Below are positions 12,512 to 23,419 of a stretch of 64,000 nt of DNA, piece after piece. The DNA comes from Sphaerolaimus hirsutus (lineage: Eukaryota > Nematoda > Chromadorea > Monhysterida > Sphaerolaimidae): the NCBI GenBank assembly GCA_964036195.1, contig OZ038460.1:11721504-11785503 (forward strand). The letters are read 5' to 3'. The notes below the pieces were generated by a model. The model was not told the DNA's origin, made no database searches, and saw only the letters and a program-made list of their open reading frames with translations. A program made the translations under genes and the position numbers. Position 1 is the stretch's first letter; the number at the start of each line of letters is the position of its first letter.

Positions 12512-12737
12512 CTTTGAAGTTTGTAGGAAGTGCCTTTGACGTTACAAAAAAACATAGGGCTACAAGTGCACATGTTGTCAAATCGACCGACCAGTGTGAA
12601 CTGAAAACTTAACAGCGGAAATTTTTCTGTCGACATTAGCAGGTCAATTTTTGGCTTTTGTGATCTGAATCCCACTTGTGCGGTCAATTGAAAACGGTGG
12701 AGTTTGACCCAGAGGCCAGATTATAATTTTTAATCAC

Positions 12738-12838
12738 CTGTCGCCGCAAAGGTGCTGTGCGAGGACTCGCGACTGGAAGAAGTGCGCAACTGGATGTCAT
12801 CGACGCTGCCGCGCGTCCCCGCCGGTGTCTGGTTGCTC
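12738..12838 (-). CDS. Copy A counterpart of exon 29
   Basis: Same 101 bases as 42042-42142. It is the most upstream exon in this copy. Confidence 0.68.
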
Positions 12839-13100
12839 CTAAATTGGGCAACCACGCTATGTAATAGAATGATATGACTGTTTAGTACTTTCAGCGCGCA
12901 TTCATCGCCGCATCGATGTAAATTGTAATTTCGATTCGACGACCTAATAAATCGAGTTTCGAATTTTAGCGTTTCTCTGATGCACCGGAAAAAAGTAAAC
13001 TGAAAAAAGACTGAATTGACATGAAACCTGTCAACTGATAAGATAATTGAAAAACTGACAGCACAATTACCGCCCCATTTAACTCCCAGTCAACATTGGT

Positions 13101-13257
13101 GCCACCAAGCTGCATTCTCAGACCCTGTAAAAAAGCCTGGAAAATGTCAAAAGTCATGTAAAATGCCCTGGAAAATGGCAAACGTATTTCCAGGTCATTT
13201 CCCATGACTTTTGACACTGCATGACTTTTGACATTTTACAGGGTCTGGGAGTGGCAC
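13101..13257. mobile_element. CCTGTAAAGTG-family MITE, shared
   Basis: GGTGCCACC..., CAGACCCTGTAAA to TTTACAGGGTCTGGGAGTGG. Counterpart at 42400-42592 with a longer loop. Confidence 0.65.
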
Positions 13258-13915
13258 CTCGCTTTACAGCAACCACAGGACACAGGAGTTCACAGCACGT
13301 GAAAAACTGACTCGAGCGAAATGCGTGGGAAGCTTCTCTTCTGTCCTAGGCTGGAAACGTCCAAACCGGTGGGCGGCACAGTGCCGCAGAAAGATGGATT
13401 TCTCGAAGGTGCCATGGGCGTACGCTCCGCCGCTGAAACGTACAAATCGGGATCAGGGGTTCAGTAGGGAGGTTAGCCACCCCAAACGGTTCAGCCATCT
13501 ATCCAGCAGAAGGCAGCTCAGCTAGATATCGATCCCGGAGGAATTTTTGTTTGGCTACAATCCCCTGGACTACCCTGCAACCTTTTTTATCGATTTTTTT
13601 CTTTTTTCTTCCTTTGAATCTTAAAAAGCCTACATAATATATATATATAGATATTGAATCAAGGACGTACATAGGGGGGCAGGTGTTTACAAATTTCGCC
13701 ATCACCATGGCTCCATTCATTTACTATAGGGACAAGTCCCCCCCCCTTCGCCGGGCTCTGTAAACAATCCGCCCGGCTCGAAAATCCTGAGTACGTCCCT
13801 GTACTGAATCACCCGCGAACTCCCCAAATTTTTGTGTTTGTCCTTCTGGAGGAGCGATTTACTGTCTAAATTAACCCAACGAGGGCTCCATATTCCAAAT
13901 TACGAAGCCTATGGT

Positions 13916-14272
13916 AAACAGGGTGCACGCCAGGTCCGCCACCCAAATTCTGAGTCGGTGCCGGACGCCATATCTCCAGTTGTAGTGGGGGGATTTATTC
14001 GAAATTTTGAGGGCATATACTCGAAACCCACCCACTACTAAATACCGGCTGGGGCAGGTCGGCGACCCACCTGAGTGTGGGTCGCCGTATACATGAATAG
14101 TTTTTTTGAAAAAATCGCTGTCCACGCGAGGTCCGTCACCCCTTGTTTTTTTGATAAAACGGGCTGCCAAACTAAAACTGTTGGGGGGAAATGATCGAAA
14201 TTTTCAGGGGGTGTACACGACACCCCCCACTACTTTTCACGGAAGGTTGAGCCCCCTGGCGACCCCCCTGAG
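13916..14272. other. Unique sequence after copy A breakpoint
   Basis: Tracts such as CCACCCAC and CCCCCCACTAC suggest transposon remnants; no ends fixed, no exon seen. Confidence 0.4.
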
Positions 14273-14814
14273 CAGGGGTATCTTGATTTTTGACCCTCCG
14301 AGTGGTTGGATAGATAGCAAATCGCTCCTCCGGAGGGATAGATAGCTGAAAAATTTTCTGGGGGGGGGGGGGGGGGTTGGGGGGGGGGGTTTGGGGGGGG
14401 TTGTGGTGGTTCGATATATAGGCTTTTTCGGGGCATAGAAGGAAGAAAAGGGAGAAAAATCGCTAAAAGTAGGTGTAAAATAGCTCAAAATGGGTATACA
14501 AGAGCATATAGTACTTAAAATAGCTGAAAATAGGCAGTTAGACGCATGAACCAGTGATTTTGGAGGTGAAAATCTATACATAGGTATGAAAAATAGCGAT
14601 TTTGAGCGAAAATTGGGGTATAGTTTCTGAAAAATCGCTCCAGATAGGTAGATAGCTGAGCGATTTGGGGGGGGGTTTAGGGGGTAGTAGCCCAAAATTT
14701 TGCCTCCGGGATAGATAGATAGCTGAGCGGCCTCCGGGATAGATAGATAGCTGGGCGGTTTGGGGGGGGGGTAACCCCCCCCCCCCCCCAACCCCCCCCC
14801 ATTCGAGACCCCTG
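14273..14814. mobile_element. CAGGGGT hAT-like element
   Basis: CAGGGGTATCTTG to GAGACCCCTG, with two GATAGATAGCTG blocks and long G and C tracts. Same family as 27294-27812. Confidence 0.6.
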
Positions 14815-15071
14815 CCCCTGAGAGTGGACCGCTGGAAAATAAAATGATATTTTTGAGAATTCGCTGTCCAGGTTTGGCACTGGACAGCAAAAATAAAAAT
14901 TACATTAGAATGTCCCTTGGAGGACAATATATACCACTGTAAAAAGTGTGTATTCAAAAAGCAAATTTTAAAACGAAAATTTGATCTGTTTTGAAAGTGT
15001 ATTTGACGCCCATACACAAGTTCCAGATTAAATTTCGATTTAAGTCAAATCTTTAATACACACTGTTAAAG

Positions 15072-15335
15072 CTGGTTTACGATGCCTTCTAGGAGATGAT
15101 TTAAGGTAAAAATTCGTGTAAACAAAATTACCCCAAAAATCAACCATGGAGGAGATTTGATGGGAGTCAACACAAAAGCTGTCCCGCAAGGCGAATTTTG
15201 TTCCTGGAATGATGTCATCGATGACATCATTACAGTGACCCCATCAAATCTCCTCCGTGGTTGATTTTTGGGGTAATGTTGTTTACGCGAATTTTTACGT
15301 TAAATCATCTCCTAGAAGGCATCGTAAACCAGCTT
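15072..15335. mobile_element. Harbinger-like fold-back cut by the gap
   Basis: Near-perfect arms AAGCTGGTTTACGATGCCTT and AAGGCATCGTAAACCAGCTT. Left flank is TTA; the right flank is lost in the N run. Confidence 0.75.
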
Positions 15336-15535
15336 NNNNNNNNNNNNNNNNNNNNNNNNNNNNNNNNNNNNNNNNNNNNNNNNNNNNNNNNNNNNNNNNN
15401 NNNNNNNNNNNNNNNNNNNNNNNNNNNNNNNNNNNNNNNNNNNNNNNNNNNNNNNNNNNNNNNNNNNNNNNNNNNNNNNNNNNNNNNNNNNNNNNNNNNN
15501 NNNNNNNNNNNNNNNNNNNNNNNNNNNNNNNNNNN
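15336..15535. other. Assembly gap, 200 N
   Basis: Exactly 200 N, a standard placeholder for a scaffold join of unknown size. Confidence 0.99.
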
Positions 15536-15724
15536 CTAGTAGATCGTTTCGTGGTCGTATTGCGAACAATTATGACATAATATTTGTTACGAGAATTTCA
15601 CCCTATGTAAGTAAATATATTGGCTTTTTCGTAACGAGTTCAACCTATATCCGTGTTCAACGTATTACATCAGTGGCTTAACATGATCGCATCAGAAACT
15701 ACACTGCAAGGAATGAATTACTAT

Positions 15725-15930
15725 GAAGCTGAGATTACAGCTCAGCGTGAATGTGACGTAAAATGACGACATAAAATTACGTCGTAAAATTAATTACATG
15801 AGTGTGGATGATGCTACAAGTCTACAATTTTACACAGGTAGCATCATCCACACTCATGTAATAAATTTTACAACGTAATTTTACGTCGTCATTTTACGTC
15901 AAATTCACGCTGAGCTGTAATCTCGGCTTG
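15725..15930. mobile_element. Fold-back MITE
   Basis: About 90-bp arms, AAGCTGAGATTACAGCTCAG and CTGAGCTGTAATCTCGGCTT, flanked on both sides by AAGGAATGAATTA. Confidence 0.7.
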
Positions 15931-15977
15931 ATTATAAGGAATGAATTAGGCATGTCAAATGAATTTAGAGTTATGGA

Positions 15978-16226
15978 TATACTCGACGGACCGCATGCTA
16001 TGCATTTTTCTGAAGATAACACTCCATCATGACGTCATCATTGATAAAATAAAAGTAATTCCAGCAAAAAAATCGAAAAAACATGAGGGGAAAACATTCC
16101 TCGTTTGTACGCGACTCCGCCTTTTTGTGTTTTTAAATATTTTTCTTTTTGTGAAAGTGCATACATCCAGCTCGCGCGTTATCGACCAAGACATAGGTAA
16201 TGTGAAAGTACGGTCCGCCGAGTATA
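15978..16226. mobile_element. TATACTCGGCGGACCGCA element
   Basis: Ends TATACTCGACGGACCGCA and CGGTCCGCCGAGTATA, suggesting a TA duplication (Tc1/mariner-like). Lone ends recur near 1534, 7190, 16570, 36368, 44461, 47966 and 54028. Confidence 0.65.
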
Positions 16227-16892
16227 CTTAAAATGGGTAGCATCTCATAAAATAAAAAAAAATGGAAAATTGAAGAATAAAATAAAATGAAACATGAATA
16301 TAATTTAAAAAAAAAAAAATTTTATACAATTTTTGTAAAACGAATTTTACTAAAACCAACCCTGACCTTGAGCATGTAAACTGAATGGGATATGTGGAAA
16401 ACCCTGCTGATGTACGTGACACGGTAGTTAGGTATGTGGTAAATACCTACCGTATTTCCTCTAATAGAACGGCATACCTCCAAAAGAACGGCAGCTGCAA
16501 TAGAACGGCAGATAAAAAAGTTGACAAAAAATAGAACGGCGCTCTTCTATTAAAAGATTTTACTAGTAAACTCGGCGGACATGAAACGAGTCATTTTAGC
16601 ACTGAATGGAACTTGCTTAATTAGTTTCGTTTGTTCATTAGTTAGGTTTTTACAAAAAGAAGGCTAAAAGAACAAGGGGATTAAGAACAATCAACATTGA
16701 GTACGAGAAAAGGTACGACTAGAACTTCATGATATTGCACTTTCCATATACCTATGTAAATATCAATGATCATGGTAAATGGTAAAGGTAGACAATGCTA
16801 TTTTACATTTATCTACGCATCTCACCCACCAAAATCTGTCACAATGTTATAATTATCTCCTTTTAGCTTGGTGCATATTCATCCCACATTTG

Positions 16893-17015
16893 TCATCTCT
16901 GCGTCGCGTGGCTTCTAGTTTGTTGGACGTCTCGACTGCGGCGCTCGGCGTACAAAGCGCGGAACCTCAGCACGGCGTCCAAGCCGTGCGACAACATCGC
17001 CAGCAGGCTGAACAT
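16893..17015 (-). CDS. MARVEL-type gene exon 4 with stop
   Basis: MFSLLAMLSHGLDAVLRFRA, basic tail, TGA at 16893. GCGCAG acceptor, phase 0. Confidence 0.72.
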   Translation of the reverse strand: MFSLLAMLSHGLDAVLRFRALYAERRSRDVQQTRSHATQR

Positions 17016-20000
17016 CTGCGCGGACGAATGCACGCGATGCAAATGGGGCGTCTAATTCTAAAAGTCGATAAGTCCACAAAATGCGATTTCGAGTAAATCG
17101 CATTTTTAAGTTTCAGATCCAATTCCACGCCCCTGGTGCCAATCCCAAGCCCTGTAAAGTGTAAAGTAAAGTGTCAAATGTAAAGTCAAATGCAAAGTAA
17201 AGTGTCAATTGTCATGCAAAGTTCAGTAATAAAATCTTTTCTTTTTTGTTTTGATTGACACTTGACTTTGCATTTGACTTTACATTTGACACTTTACTTT
17301 ACACTTTACAGGGCTTGGGACTGCCCCCTGGTGCGTGTGCAATTTGGCTCTCTCTGTTCCCACGACGACGCGGCTGTCTTAAGGAAAATTTATGGACTTG
17401 TCTACCTTTAGAAATCGGTTTCCACAGCGGACTTATCACATTTATTGCTTTTTTCCCAACAAAAAAGAAGACGACGGATGGACTAGACGACTTTTAGCCC
17501 AAAACGGTTAGTGGACTTCTTGCCCAAATTTTTTGTATTTTCCCAAAAATGTTAAATTTCGTATCGTTAAAATTTCGTTAAAATATCGTATATAGACATG
17601 TGAGGTCAAAAAAGTTATGGAAAATAATGAAGAATGTGCGGAAGTAGCCCCAGATAACGTTTCCGAGCCTAACTCGAAATTTTCATATTTTGGAGTTGTC
17701 GACGTTTATAATTGGACGCCTCAAATGTATAAGCCACGACTTGTATACGGAGTGGCTTTGTGGAAAATTATGAACACACCGCGGCCATGACTGGGGCCAC
17801 TGCTGCCGTGCCCTCGGAGTCCACAGTGATGAGCAGCATACATACGAATGCAGTCATAAAAAGTGCACAAAATAGAGTCACTGACACTGTTTCCTGTGTG
17901 GAATGTAGTCAACATTTATTTACAAAAGTTGCAATCAAAATCAAACTACTCCTCTAACGATGGCAATCAAAAATTCGAAAACGTTTTTGAATTTTCGAAT
18001 TTTTTGGACGTTTCGAATTTCTATTTTACCTGTAGAAAAAACATTTTTTCTACAGAAATTCGAAAACGACTGAATTTTTGAATTTTCTGTATTGTATTGT
18101 ATTTTTCTGTACTGTATTTTTCGGCCGAAAATATAGGGATAACAAACTAGTGTAAATGTATCTGCTGATGCTGAAACAGCTTGGAAGGCTGCAAAACATA
18201 CAAATGTATCCGAATTCAGCATAAGATTTCGAAAAGTACGTAGTAAATCCTCGAATAAGACCCCCCTCGAATAACCCCCCCCTTGAATAACTCCCCCCTT
18301 GAATAACTCCCCCCTGTTGGCAAGGTGATGAAAAAATAACTCCCCCCTTGAATAACTCCCCCCCCCCCTGAAAAACTCCCCATGTGTATGAATAGGACAC
18401 AATACAAAATACAAAAGAATATTATACAACGGCAGCGACAGCCGATAAATACATGATGTGTATACAGTGTATACACATATTTTTGTTGTTGTGTACAGTT
18501 TAATACCTGAATAACATGACTTGACAGGCTGCATCTGCAATGATTTGAGTCAAAGTTTTCTGAGGAAAAAATGACTCCCCCCTCGAATAACTCCCCCCTT
18601 GAATAAGTCCCCCCTCCAAAACATCTGACGAAAAAATAACTCCCCTGGGGTCTTTCGAGGATTTAGGGTAAAAATATTCGGAAGCTCGAAAAGGATTTGA
18701 AAATTAGAAAACAATTTCCGAAAAAATTCGAAAAGTCGTTTTGTTGAGAAAAAAACACTTATAATTTAAAACACTTCTCTCCAGAGAGTTTGCCATCGTC
18801 AGCACTCACCGTCCACAAATGCGGGCATCTGATGGGGCCGCACCAGCAGCCCTTGGGTGGCGGCGGGACGACCGCGTGCGCCAACAGCCACAGCGCCGCC
18901 AGCACCGCCGCCGTGATGCCCACGGTCAGGGTGAACGCCCGGCAGCTGGCCCGTTCACTGCTAGCCGCCGCTAGGAGAACGCACGACACTGAAAGCACCT
19001 GCGACAGACGCTAAAGCGCTCAATCTTGAACGGAAAAATCCTAAAGGTGGATTTACACATAAACAATAAAAGTGAAACGACAAATTCAGTGTCGACAAAT
19101 TACATATATTTTACCTGAAAAATCTTAGAGATATCCAATTTAGGGATTGGTACCTCAAAGCGTTTTTGTGTATTTGTGATTTGTGGAGACTGAATTTGTC
19201 GCTTCACCTTCTATTTGTCGTTATGCTGTAAATCCATCTTAAGCTGAACGATTTCTGCACTAACCACTTGCGTCACTTTAAGATAGCTGTCGAGCGACTT
19301 GACGTAGGCCCAGTCGACTTTATTCTCGACGTGTTCTGCGGCGGGCCCGTCGATGCGCACCAGAGTTGTTAAAAGTACAGAACATGTTTCAAGTATACGT
19401 AAATGCAAAGTATTTCTTTTTACGCACACCCGAGTAGAGGAAACAGAACGTAAATTTTTAATTTTACCCATGAGAGTAAACATGAGTAAAATAATTTTTC
19501 CGGAAAAAGTAAAACTATATCTTTTTGAGAAACTTTGCCCCACTTTTCACTCAAGATCACTAATTTTGATACTTTTTGATCATTGTCACTTTCAAATTCA
19601 CTAATTCTAACTCATGTGCTTTGTTGCCCATTTTCAGCTGAATATTTTGGTTATATATGTGCTTATATGCCCATTTTTGGCTATTTTTAAAAAGCTTTTT
19701 CGCTCCCTTTTTCCCTTCTATGCCTTGAAAACCCCTAAATTGAATCCTATGTGAAATACGTCTTCCGTACCGAGTACCGAGTGAGTACAGACAGGCACTT
19801 TTTTCAAAGGAAACGTGAACGTATTTATTCAGTACTCGAGCAAACGTATTTTTCGAGTAAACGTAAATACGTTTTAACAACTATGATACGCACACGGGAA
19901 GGCGAGTTGCTGTGCGTGGGGTGGTGCACCACGCACTCGGTGCTGCGTCGGTGGTGGTGCCTGCCGTCGCCGGCGCTCTGCCACGACAACATGTTCGGCC

Positions 20001-20106
20001 TGCCCGCGTTCGGCGTGCCCGGCAGCGACCACCGGGCGCCCGATCTCGCCCCGCCCGGCGTCAGTCCCGACATGCTCGCGCCCGATATGCTCGCGGTGAC
20101 GGCCAT
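16893..20106 (-). CDS. MARVEL-type four-helix membrane protein, first exon split by a hAT-like element
   Basis: Exons 20106-19265 (containing the element), 18998-18810, 17893-17780 and 17015-16893. Removing the element and one target repeat leaves 309 bases in exon 1. All junctions are then phase 0, giving about 244 aa. A Ser/Gly/Pro-rich N-terminus precedes DWAYVKSLDSYLKVTQ. Four helices follow: VVLSVSCVLLAA, AFTLTVGITAAVLAALWLL, VTLFCALFMTAFVCMLLI and AAMFSLLAMLSHGLDAVLRF, then a basic tail. Spacing and the last helix resemble MAL/CMTM-type MARVEL proteins of membrane traffic. Start ATG is a guess; the family call is inference. Confidence 0.7.
17139..17325. mobile_element. CCTGTAAAGTG-family MITE
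   Basis: CCAATCCCAAGCCCTGTAAA to TTTACAGGGCTTGGGACTGC, duplication CCCTGGTG on both sides. Confidence 0.82.
17780..17893 (-). CDS. MARVEL-type gene exon 3
   Basis: 38 codons, ETVSVTLFCALFMTAFVCML then LITVDSEGTAAVAPVMAA. CACACAG acceptor. Confidence 0.75.
18246..18662. repeat. TTGAATAACTCCCCC repeats (CCGTATTTCCTCGAA-type element)
   Basis: Repeated CTTGAATAACTCCCCC units on either side of a unique core; matched in reverse at 50598-50998. Confidence 0.6.
18810..18998 (-). CDS. MARVEL-type gene exon 2
   Basis: 63 codons with helices 1 and 2, then PPPPKGCWCGPIRCPHLWT. GTCGCAG acceptor, GTGAGT donor. Confidence 0.75.
19045..19239. mobile_element. Harbinger-like MITE in MARVEL-type gene intron 1
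   Basis: Ends AGGTGGATTTACA and TGTAAATCCATCT, TAA on both sides. Confidence 0.75.
19265..20106 (-). CDS. MARVEL-type gene exon 1 (interrupted)
   Basis: Two coding halves, 20106-19886 and 19352-19265, flank the element at 19361-19885. The left half ends HSNSPSRVR; the right half starts VRIDGPAAEHVENKVDWAYV. GTTAGT donor at phase 0. Confidence 0.68.
19361..19885. mobile_element. hAT-like element inside a coding exon
   Basis: Ends CAGAGTTGTTAAAAGTAC and TTTTAACAACTATG, flanked by ATGCGCAC and ATACGCAC (8 bp, one mismatch). It splits MARVEL-type exon 1. Confidence 0.85.
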
Positions 20107-20365
20107 GATTCGCTGTAGCGCACTGAACTGGTGGCACTGCGCTGATGCACTCGCCGCTGAGAGCGCGATCCGCACCGACTGCTCAAACAGCCAGCGTTAC
20201 GCTGCAGTGCGCCGCCGCGAAATAATTCAACGGCGGCTAGTGGCGACTGCGGTTTCTGCAGTGGCGCGTCCGACCATGCGATCGGGCGGCGCGCTTGATT
20301 GCGAGCGCTATTCTTTCCGCCCCGCATACGCCAACGCAGGTAACGGCCGGACCAGCGGCGCTTGG

Positions 20366-20380
20366 CACTGCGTATATATA
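20366..20380 (-). promoter_or_regulatory. TATA-like palindrome upstream of the MARVEL-type gene
   Basis: CGTATATATACGG about 265 bases before the proposed ATG. Weak evidence for a core promoter. Confidence 0.25.
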
Positions 20381-20468
20381 CGGGCGTGTCAATTGAATTG
20401 AAGCCGGGATGGGCACGCGGCATAACAGGTTCAACTCGGCGGCCGGCCGCCGCGCCGGGTATCGCAGC

Positions 20469-21105
20469 TAGTGATGGAAAACGCACCGGGAAAACGGCAC
20501 CGCACCGCACCGGCACCGGTGCCATTCTTCAGAAAGGGCACCTGGCACCTTGGGCACCGGCAAGAAAATGGCACCGCACCGCACCGGTGCCATTCTGAAA
20601 AAAATAGCACCGGCACCCTGGGGCACCGGCCGGTTGCCGGTGCTAGCACCACACCGGGTGGAAAGTTCCGAAGGATTTATCGGGTATTTTCTTAAGGGCC
20701 GCACCTTCGGAAGTGCATTTTTCCATGAATTCTCTATCGATTTTGATATTTGAGCATCCAAAATGATCAGAATGATGTGGCGATCACTTTATGAAGCAAT
20801 TATTATAATTACAAATGGTAGCTCAACTATTTAATCTGCTTCAATACACATACTGGTAGTCACTATTGTCTACTGTCTGGAATGAATATTGTACAGGAAA
20901 TGTTTTATATTTGTCATATACTGACAACAATTTACAAACAAAATGACAAAACAAATGTAATATTTATGATTGAAGAAAACACAATCATATATTCCCTTTT
21001 CAGAAAGGCTCCTGAACAATGGCTCCGCACCGCACGTGCACCGGTGCTGGTGCCATTTGGTGCCCAGCAGCGGGGCACCGGTGCCCCGGTGCCTTTCCAT
21101 CACTA
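20469..21105. mobile_element. hAT-like element with GCACC subterminal repeats
   Basis: Perfect duplication ATCGCAGC, ends TAGTGATGGAAA and TTTCCATCACTA, GCACCGGTGCC repeats at each end. Confidence 0.88.
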
Positions 21106-21468
21106 ATCGCAGCGCTATGGACGGCCGTGCGGCTCGGCCCGCGCAGTAAAATCGAAAACGATTGGACTTGCGGCCGCAGCTGGCCGCTGTGCACACCTTG
21201 CCGCGCGCGCGGCGCCATTTGGCATGCGCCCGCTGGAAGCAGCGGCATTATTTTGTAGCTCCTTCATGCCGCGTGATTCGATACGCAAAAATGAAAACAT
21301 ATCTGTACATGTACATATGTAAATCTTCGTACGTACACATGCAGGCCGCATGATACCCGCAGTCACACTGCTGCATTGTTCGCAATCACCCGGGCCCCGA
21401 GCAGAAGCGACTGTGGGCGGCTACGCGTGACGTTTTCAATTTCCAATTCGCAATCCAGGGGCCTGGTG

Positions 21469-21654
21469 GCAATCCCAAGCCCTGTAAAGTGTAAAGTAAA
21501 GTGTAAAATGTAAAGTCAAATGCAAAGTAAACTGTCAATTGTCATGCAAAGTTCAGTAATAAAATCGTTTCTTTTTTGTTTTGATTGACACTTTACTTTG
21601 CATTTGACTTTACATTTGACACTTTACTTTACACTTTACAGGGCTTGGGACTGC
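21469..21654. mobile_element. CCTGTAAAGTG-family MITE
   Basis: GCAATCCCAAGCCCTGTAAA to TTTACAGGGCTTGGGACTGC. Confidence 0.78.
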
Positions 21655-21656
21655 CA

Positions 21657-21851
21657 CCAGTTCCGCAAGTGGAAAAGTTAAGAGTTTAAACTTAACAAAG
21701 TTGAGTAAAATGACAAATGACAAGTTATGAGAAAACGACAAATGATTTTACTCAACTCTTAACTTTTAACTTTACTCTTAACTTATCATTTATCATTTTA
21801 CTCAACTCTTAACCCTTCACTCTTAACTTTTCCACTTGCGGAACCGGCACC
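21657..21851. mobile_element. Fold-back with TTGAGTAAAATGA repeats
   Basis: Ends CCAGTTCCGCAAGTGGAAAA and TTTTCCACTTGCGGAACCGG; lies directly against the previous MITE. Confidence 0.6.
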
Positions 21852-21859
21852 AGGGCCTA

Positions 21860-22470
21860 CTTTTCCTCCGTTCCACGTAGTGGGGGTGTTATTTGTATTT
21901 ATGTAGGTATATAACGAATGAACATTTAGATTCAAGCGTGTTAGCTTATCGTCTTAAAAAATGTAGAAAAATGAAACAACTACGGAACAAATCACCTAGG
22001 TAAATTTTTAACAATCCATTTTCGTTGACATCGGCTGTCGTTCTGAATAAAATGTTATTTATTTGCGTGTGCTAAAATAAACGTAAATAGGTGTGCCACC
22101 TTCATGGCAGAATCCATGAGGCCGTTTCTGTGACACTTATTTACTTTGTAAATAAATACTTCCTCGACTGATGTGCTGGAATTCAACTAGCCCGGCACTA
22201 TTTGTCGGGTAGCTTGACAAATTTTATTAAAATCATGCGATGCACTATAAATACAATCGTGATTCTGTTTGACAGTGAAATTGATAAATTTCTATGAGTG
22301 TATTGCTGTGCCCGAGAAACCTGTCTGGTTTAAAAAAATATTCTTACTTAAAAATGATTTTTTTATCAACTGAATGTCGTTGACGAATACTCGGAAAGTG
22401 AATGTCGAACATTACTCCAACATAAATACCTACATACCGTATAGGTATACCTATTTAGGTACCTTTTTAC
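21860..22470. other. Nothing recognised
   Basis: AT-rich, no exon-like GC patch and no matched repeat ends. Confidence 0.5.
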
Positions 22471-22472
22471 CC

Positions 22473-22882
22473 ACCGTATTTACTCGAATAACCCCCCCCA
22501 CTTGAATAATTCCCCCCTGCTAGACAAGTGAGGAAAAAATAATTCCCCCACTTGAATAATCCCCCCCACAATGATGGAGAATAAATAATGCACATTTATA
22601 AAAAAACAATCAATGAAATCAAAGCAAGCAAAATAGCAGTGCCTCGTTTGATTCATCAAATACAAATGCAGCACATTCGGTGTGTAAGGATGCAAAGGAA
22701 TGTGCACTATGAATGGAAATTGGACGTACATGTGTATGTTGTGTGACGGAAACATACTTGAAAATTTTGAGGAAATAATAATTCCCCCACTTGAATAATT
22801 CCCCCCTCCCTTGAATAGTTCCCCCTCAAAAATGTCTGACGAAAAAATAATTCCCTGGGGGAATTATTCGACTAATACGGTA
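22473..22882. mobile_element. CCGTATTTACTCGAA element
   Basis: Starts CCGTATTTACTCGAATAA, ends TTATTCGACTAATACGGTA, with CTTGAATAATTCCCCC repeats. Confidence 0.7.
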
Positions 22883-23294
22883 TATTGTTATCGAGCATCT
22901 TGATGCAACGCAAAAAATGTCTACATGGGCGTAATTGCATGCGAATTAATGTGCAACTGCACAACGGCAACGCTGAATACATATTCATGAAAAACATGCG
23001 GGTGCGCCGCTGCACCCTCGCCCAAAGAAAGCTGTGCCCGTTTGTTAGGTCACACAGCACGCAAATTGTCAATGTCACTGAAATGTTGCAGTCAGTCAAT
23101 ATAAATGTACCAAGCCCCAAAAAGTGAAATTTATCAAAAGATGTCATGATATTTTTGAAGAACCGGTGTACATTCTCCATTCGCATTGTCCCCATGGACT
23201 ATTGTACTGGTCAACAAAAATGAATTCAGACTTTTATAAAACCGGGTCATGCAAAAGTGCTGAACTATCACTTTTGTAACTCCATAGTTCAAAC

Positions 23295-23304
23295 AATTTT
23301 ACAG
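23295..23304 (+). promoter_or_regulatory. Candidate trans-splice or 5' UTR acceptor of the collagen gene
   Basis: CAATTTTACAG ends 10 bases before the collagen ATG. That spacing is usual for spliced-leader acceptors in nematodes. A short 5' UTR intron would look the same. Confidence 0.5.
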
Positions 23305-23314
23305 ACTCGAAAAA

Positions 23315-23419
23315 ATGACTAAACAAGATGGAACACTGGTAGTGATCTATGCAACAGCTTCGCTGGCTGGCGCGGCATTAATTTTATGTGCGGCATCGAT
23401 TTTCGCCATTACTTCCAAG
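23315..23419 (+). CDS. Cuticle collagen exon 1
   Basis: [20 protein letters not shown], then [15 protein letters not shown]. 35 codons, GTTTTC donor. Confidence 0.88.

Larger units (their letters stand above)
981..12838 (-). pseudogene. Copy A: partial itpr duplicate (18 exons)
   Basis: Eighteen exons matching exons 29-46 of the main gene in order, orientation and exact length, all open and with splice sites kept. Homology starts at 948, inside the intron after exon 46, and ends near 13915, inside the intron before exon 29. No start, no ligand-binding domain and no terminal exon are linked, so as placed it cannot make a receptor. Introns carry a different transposon set from the main copy. 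It may be a real tandem duplicate or the second haplotype of the same gene placed beside it by the assembler; the sequence alone cannot decide. Confidence 0.9.
948..13915. repeat. Segmental repeat, copy A
   Basis: Direct repeat of 31879-43251, covering exons and introns. Left edge is at a CACACTAGTT element end; right edge is at GCCTATGGTA. Confidence 0.93.

Noticed and set aside
948..12838. Copy A as a separate functional IP3 receptor gene
   Set aside because: No upstream exons, start or terminal exon are attached; it is a fragment as placed.
14237..14890. 217-codon proline-rich frame
   Set aside because: Translation of C tracts in a CAGGGGT hAT-like element; no protein-like pattern.
19751..20401. 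216-codon plus-strand frame
   Set aside because: It overlaps the MARVEL-type exon and a hAT-like element; no homology, and the minus-strand reading joins into a coherent gene.
22885..23195. 80- and 107-codon frames just before the collagen gene
   Set aside because: No homology, no convincing start context or splice sites; both strands are open only by chance.
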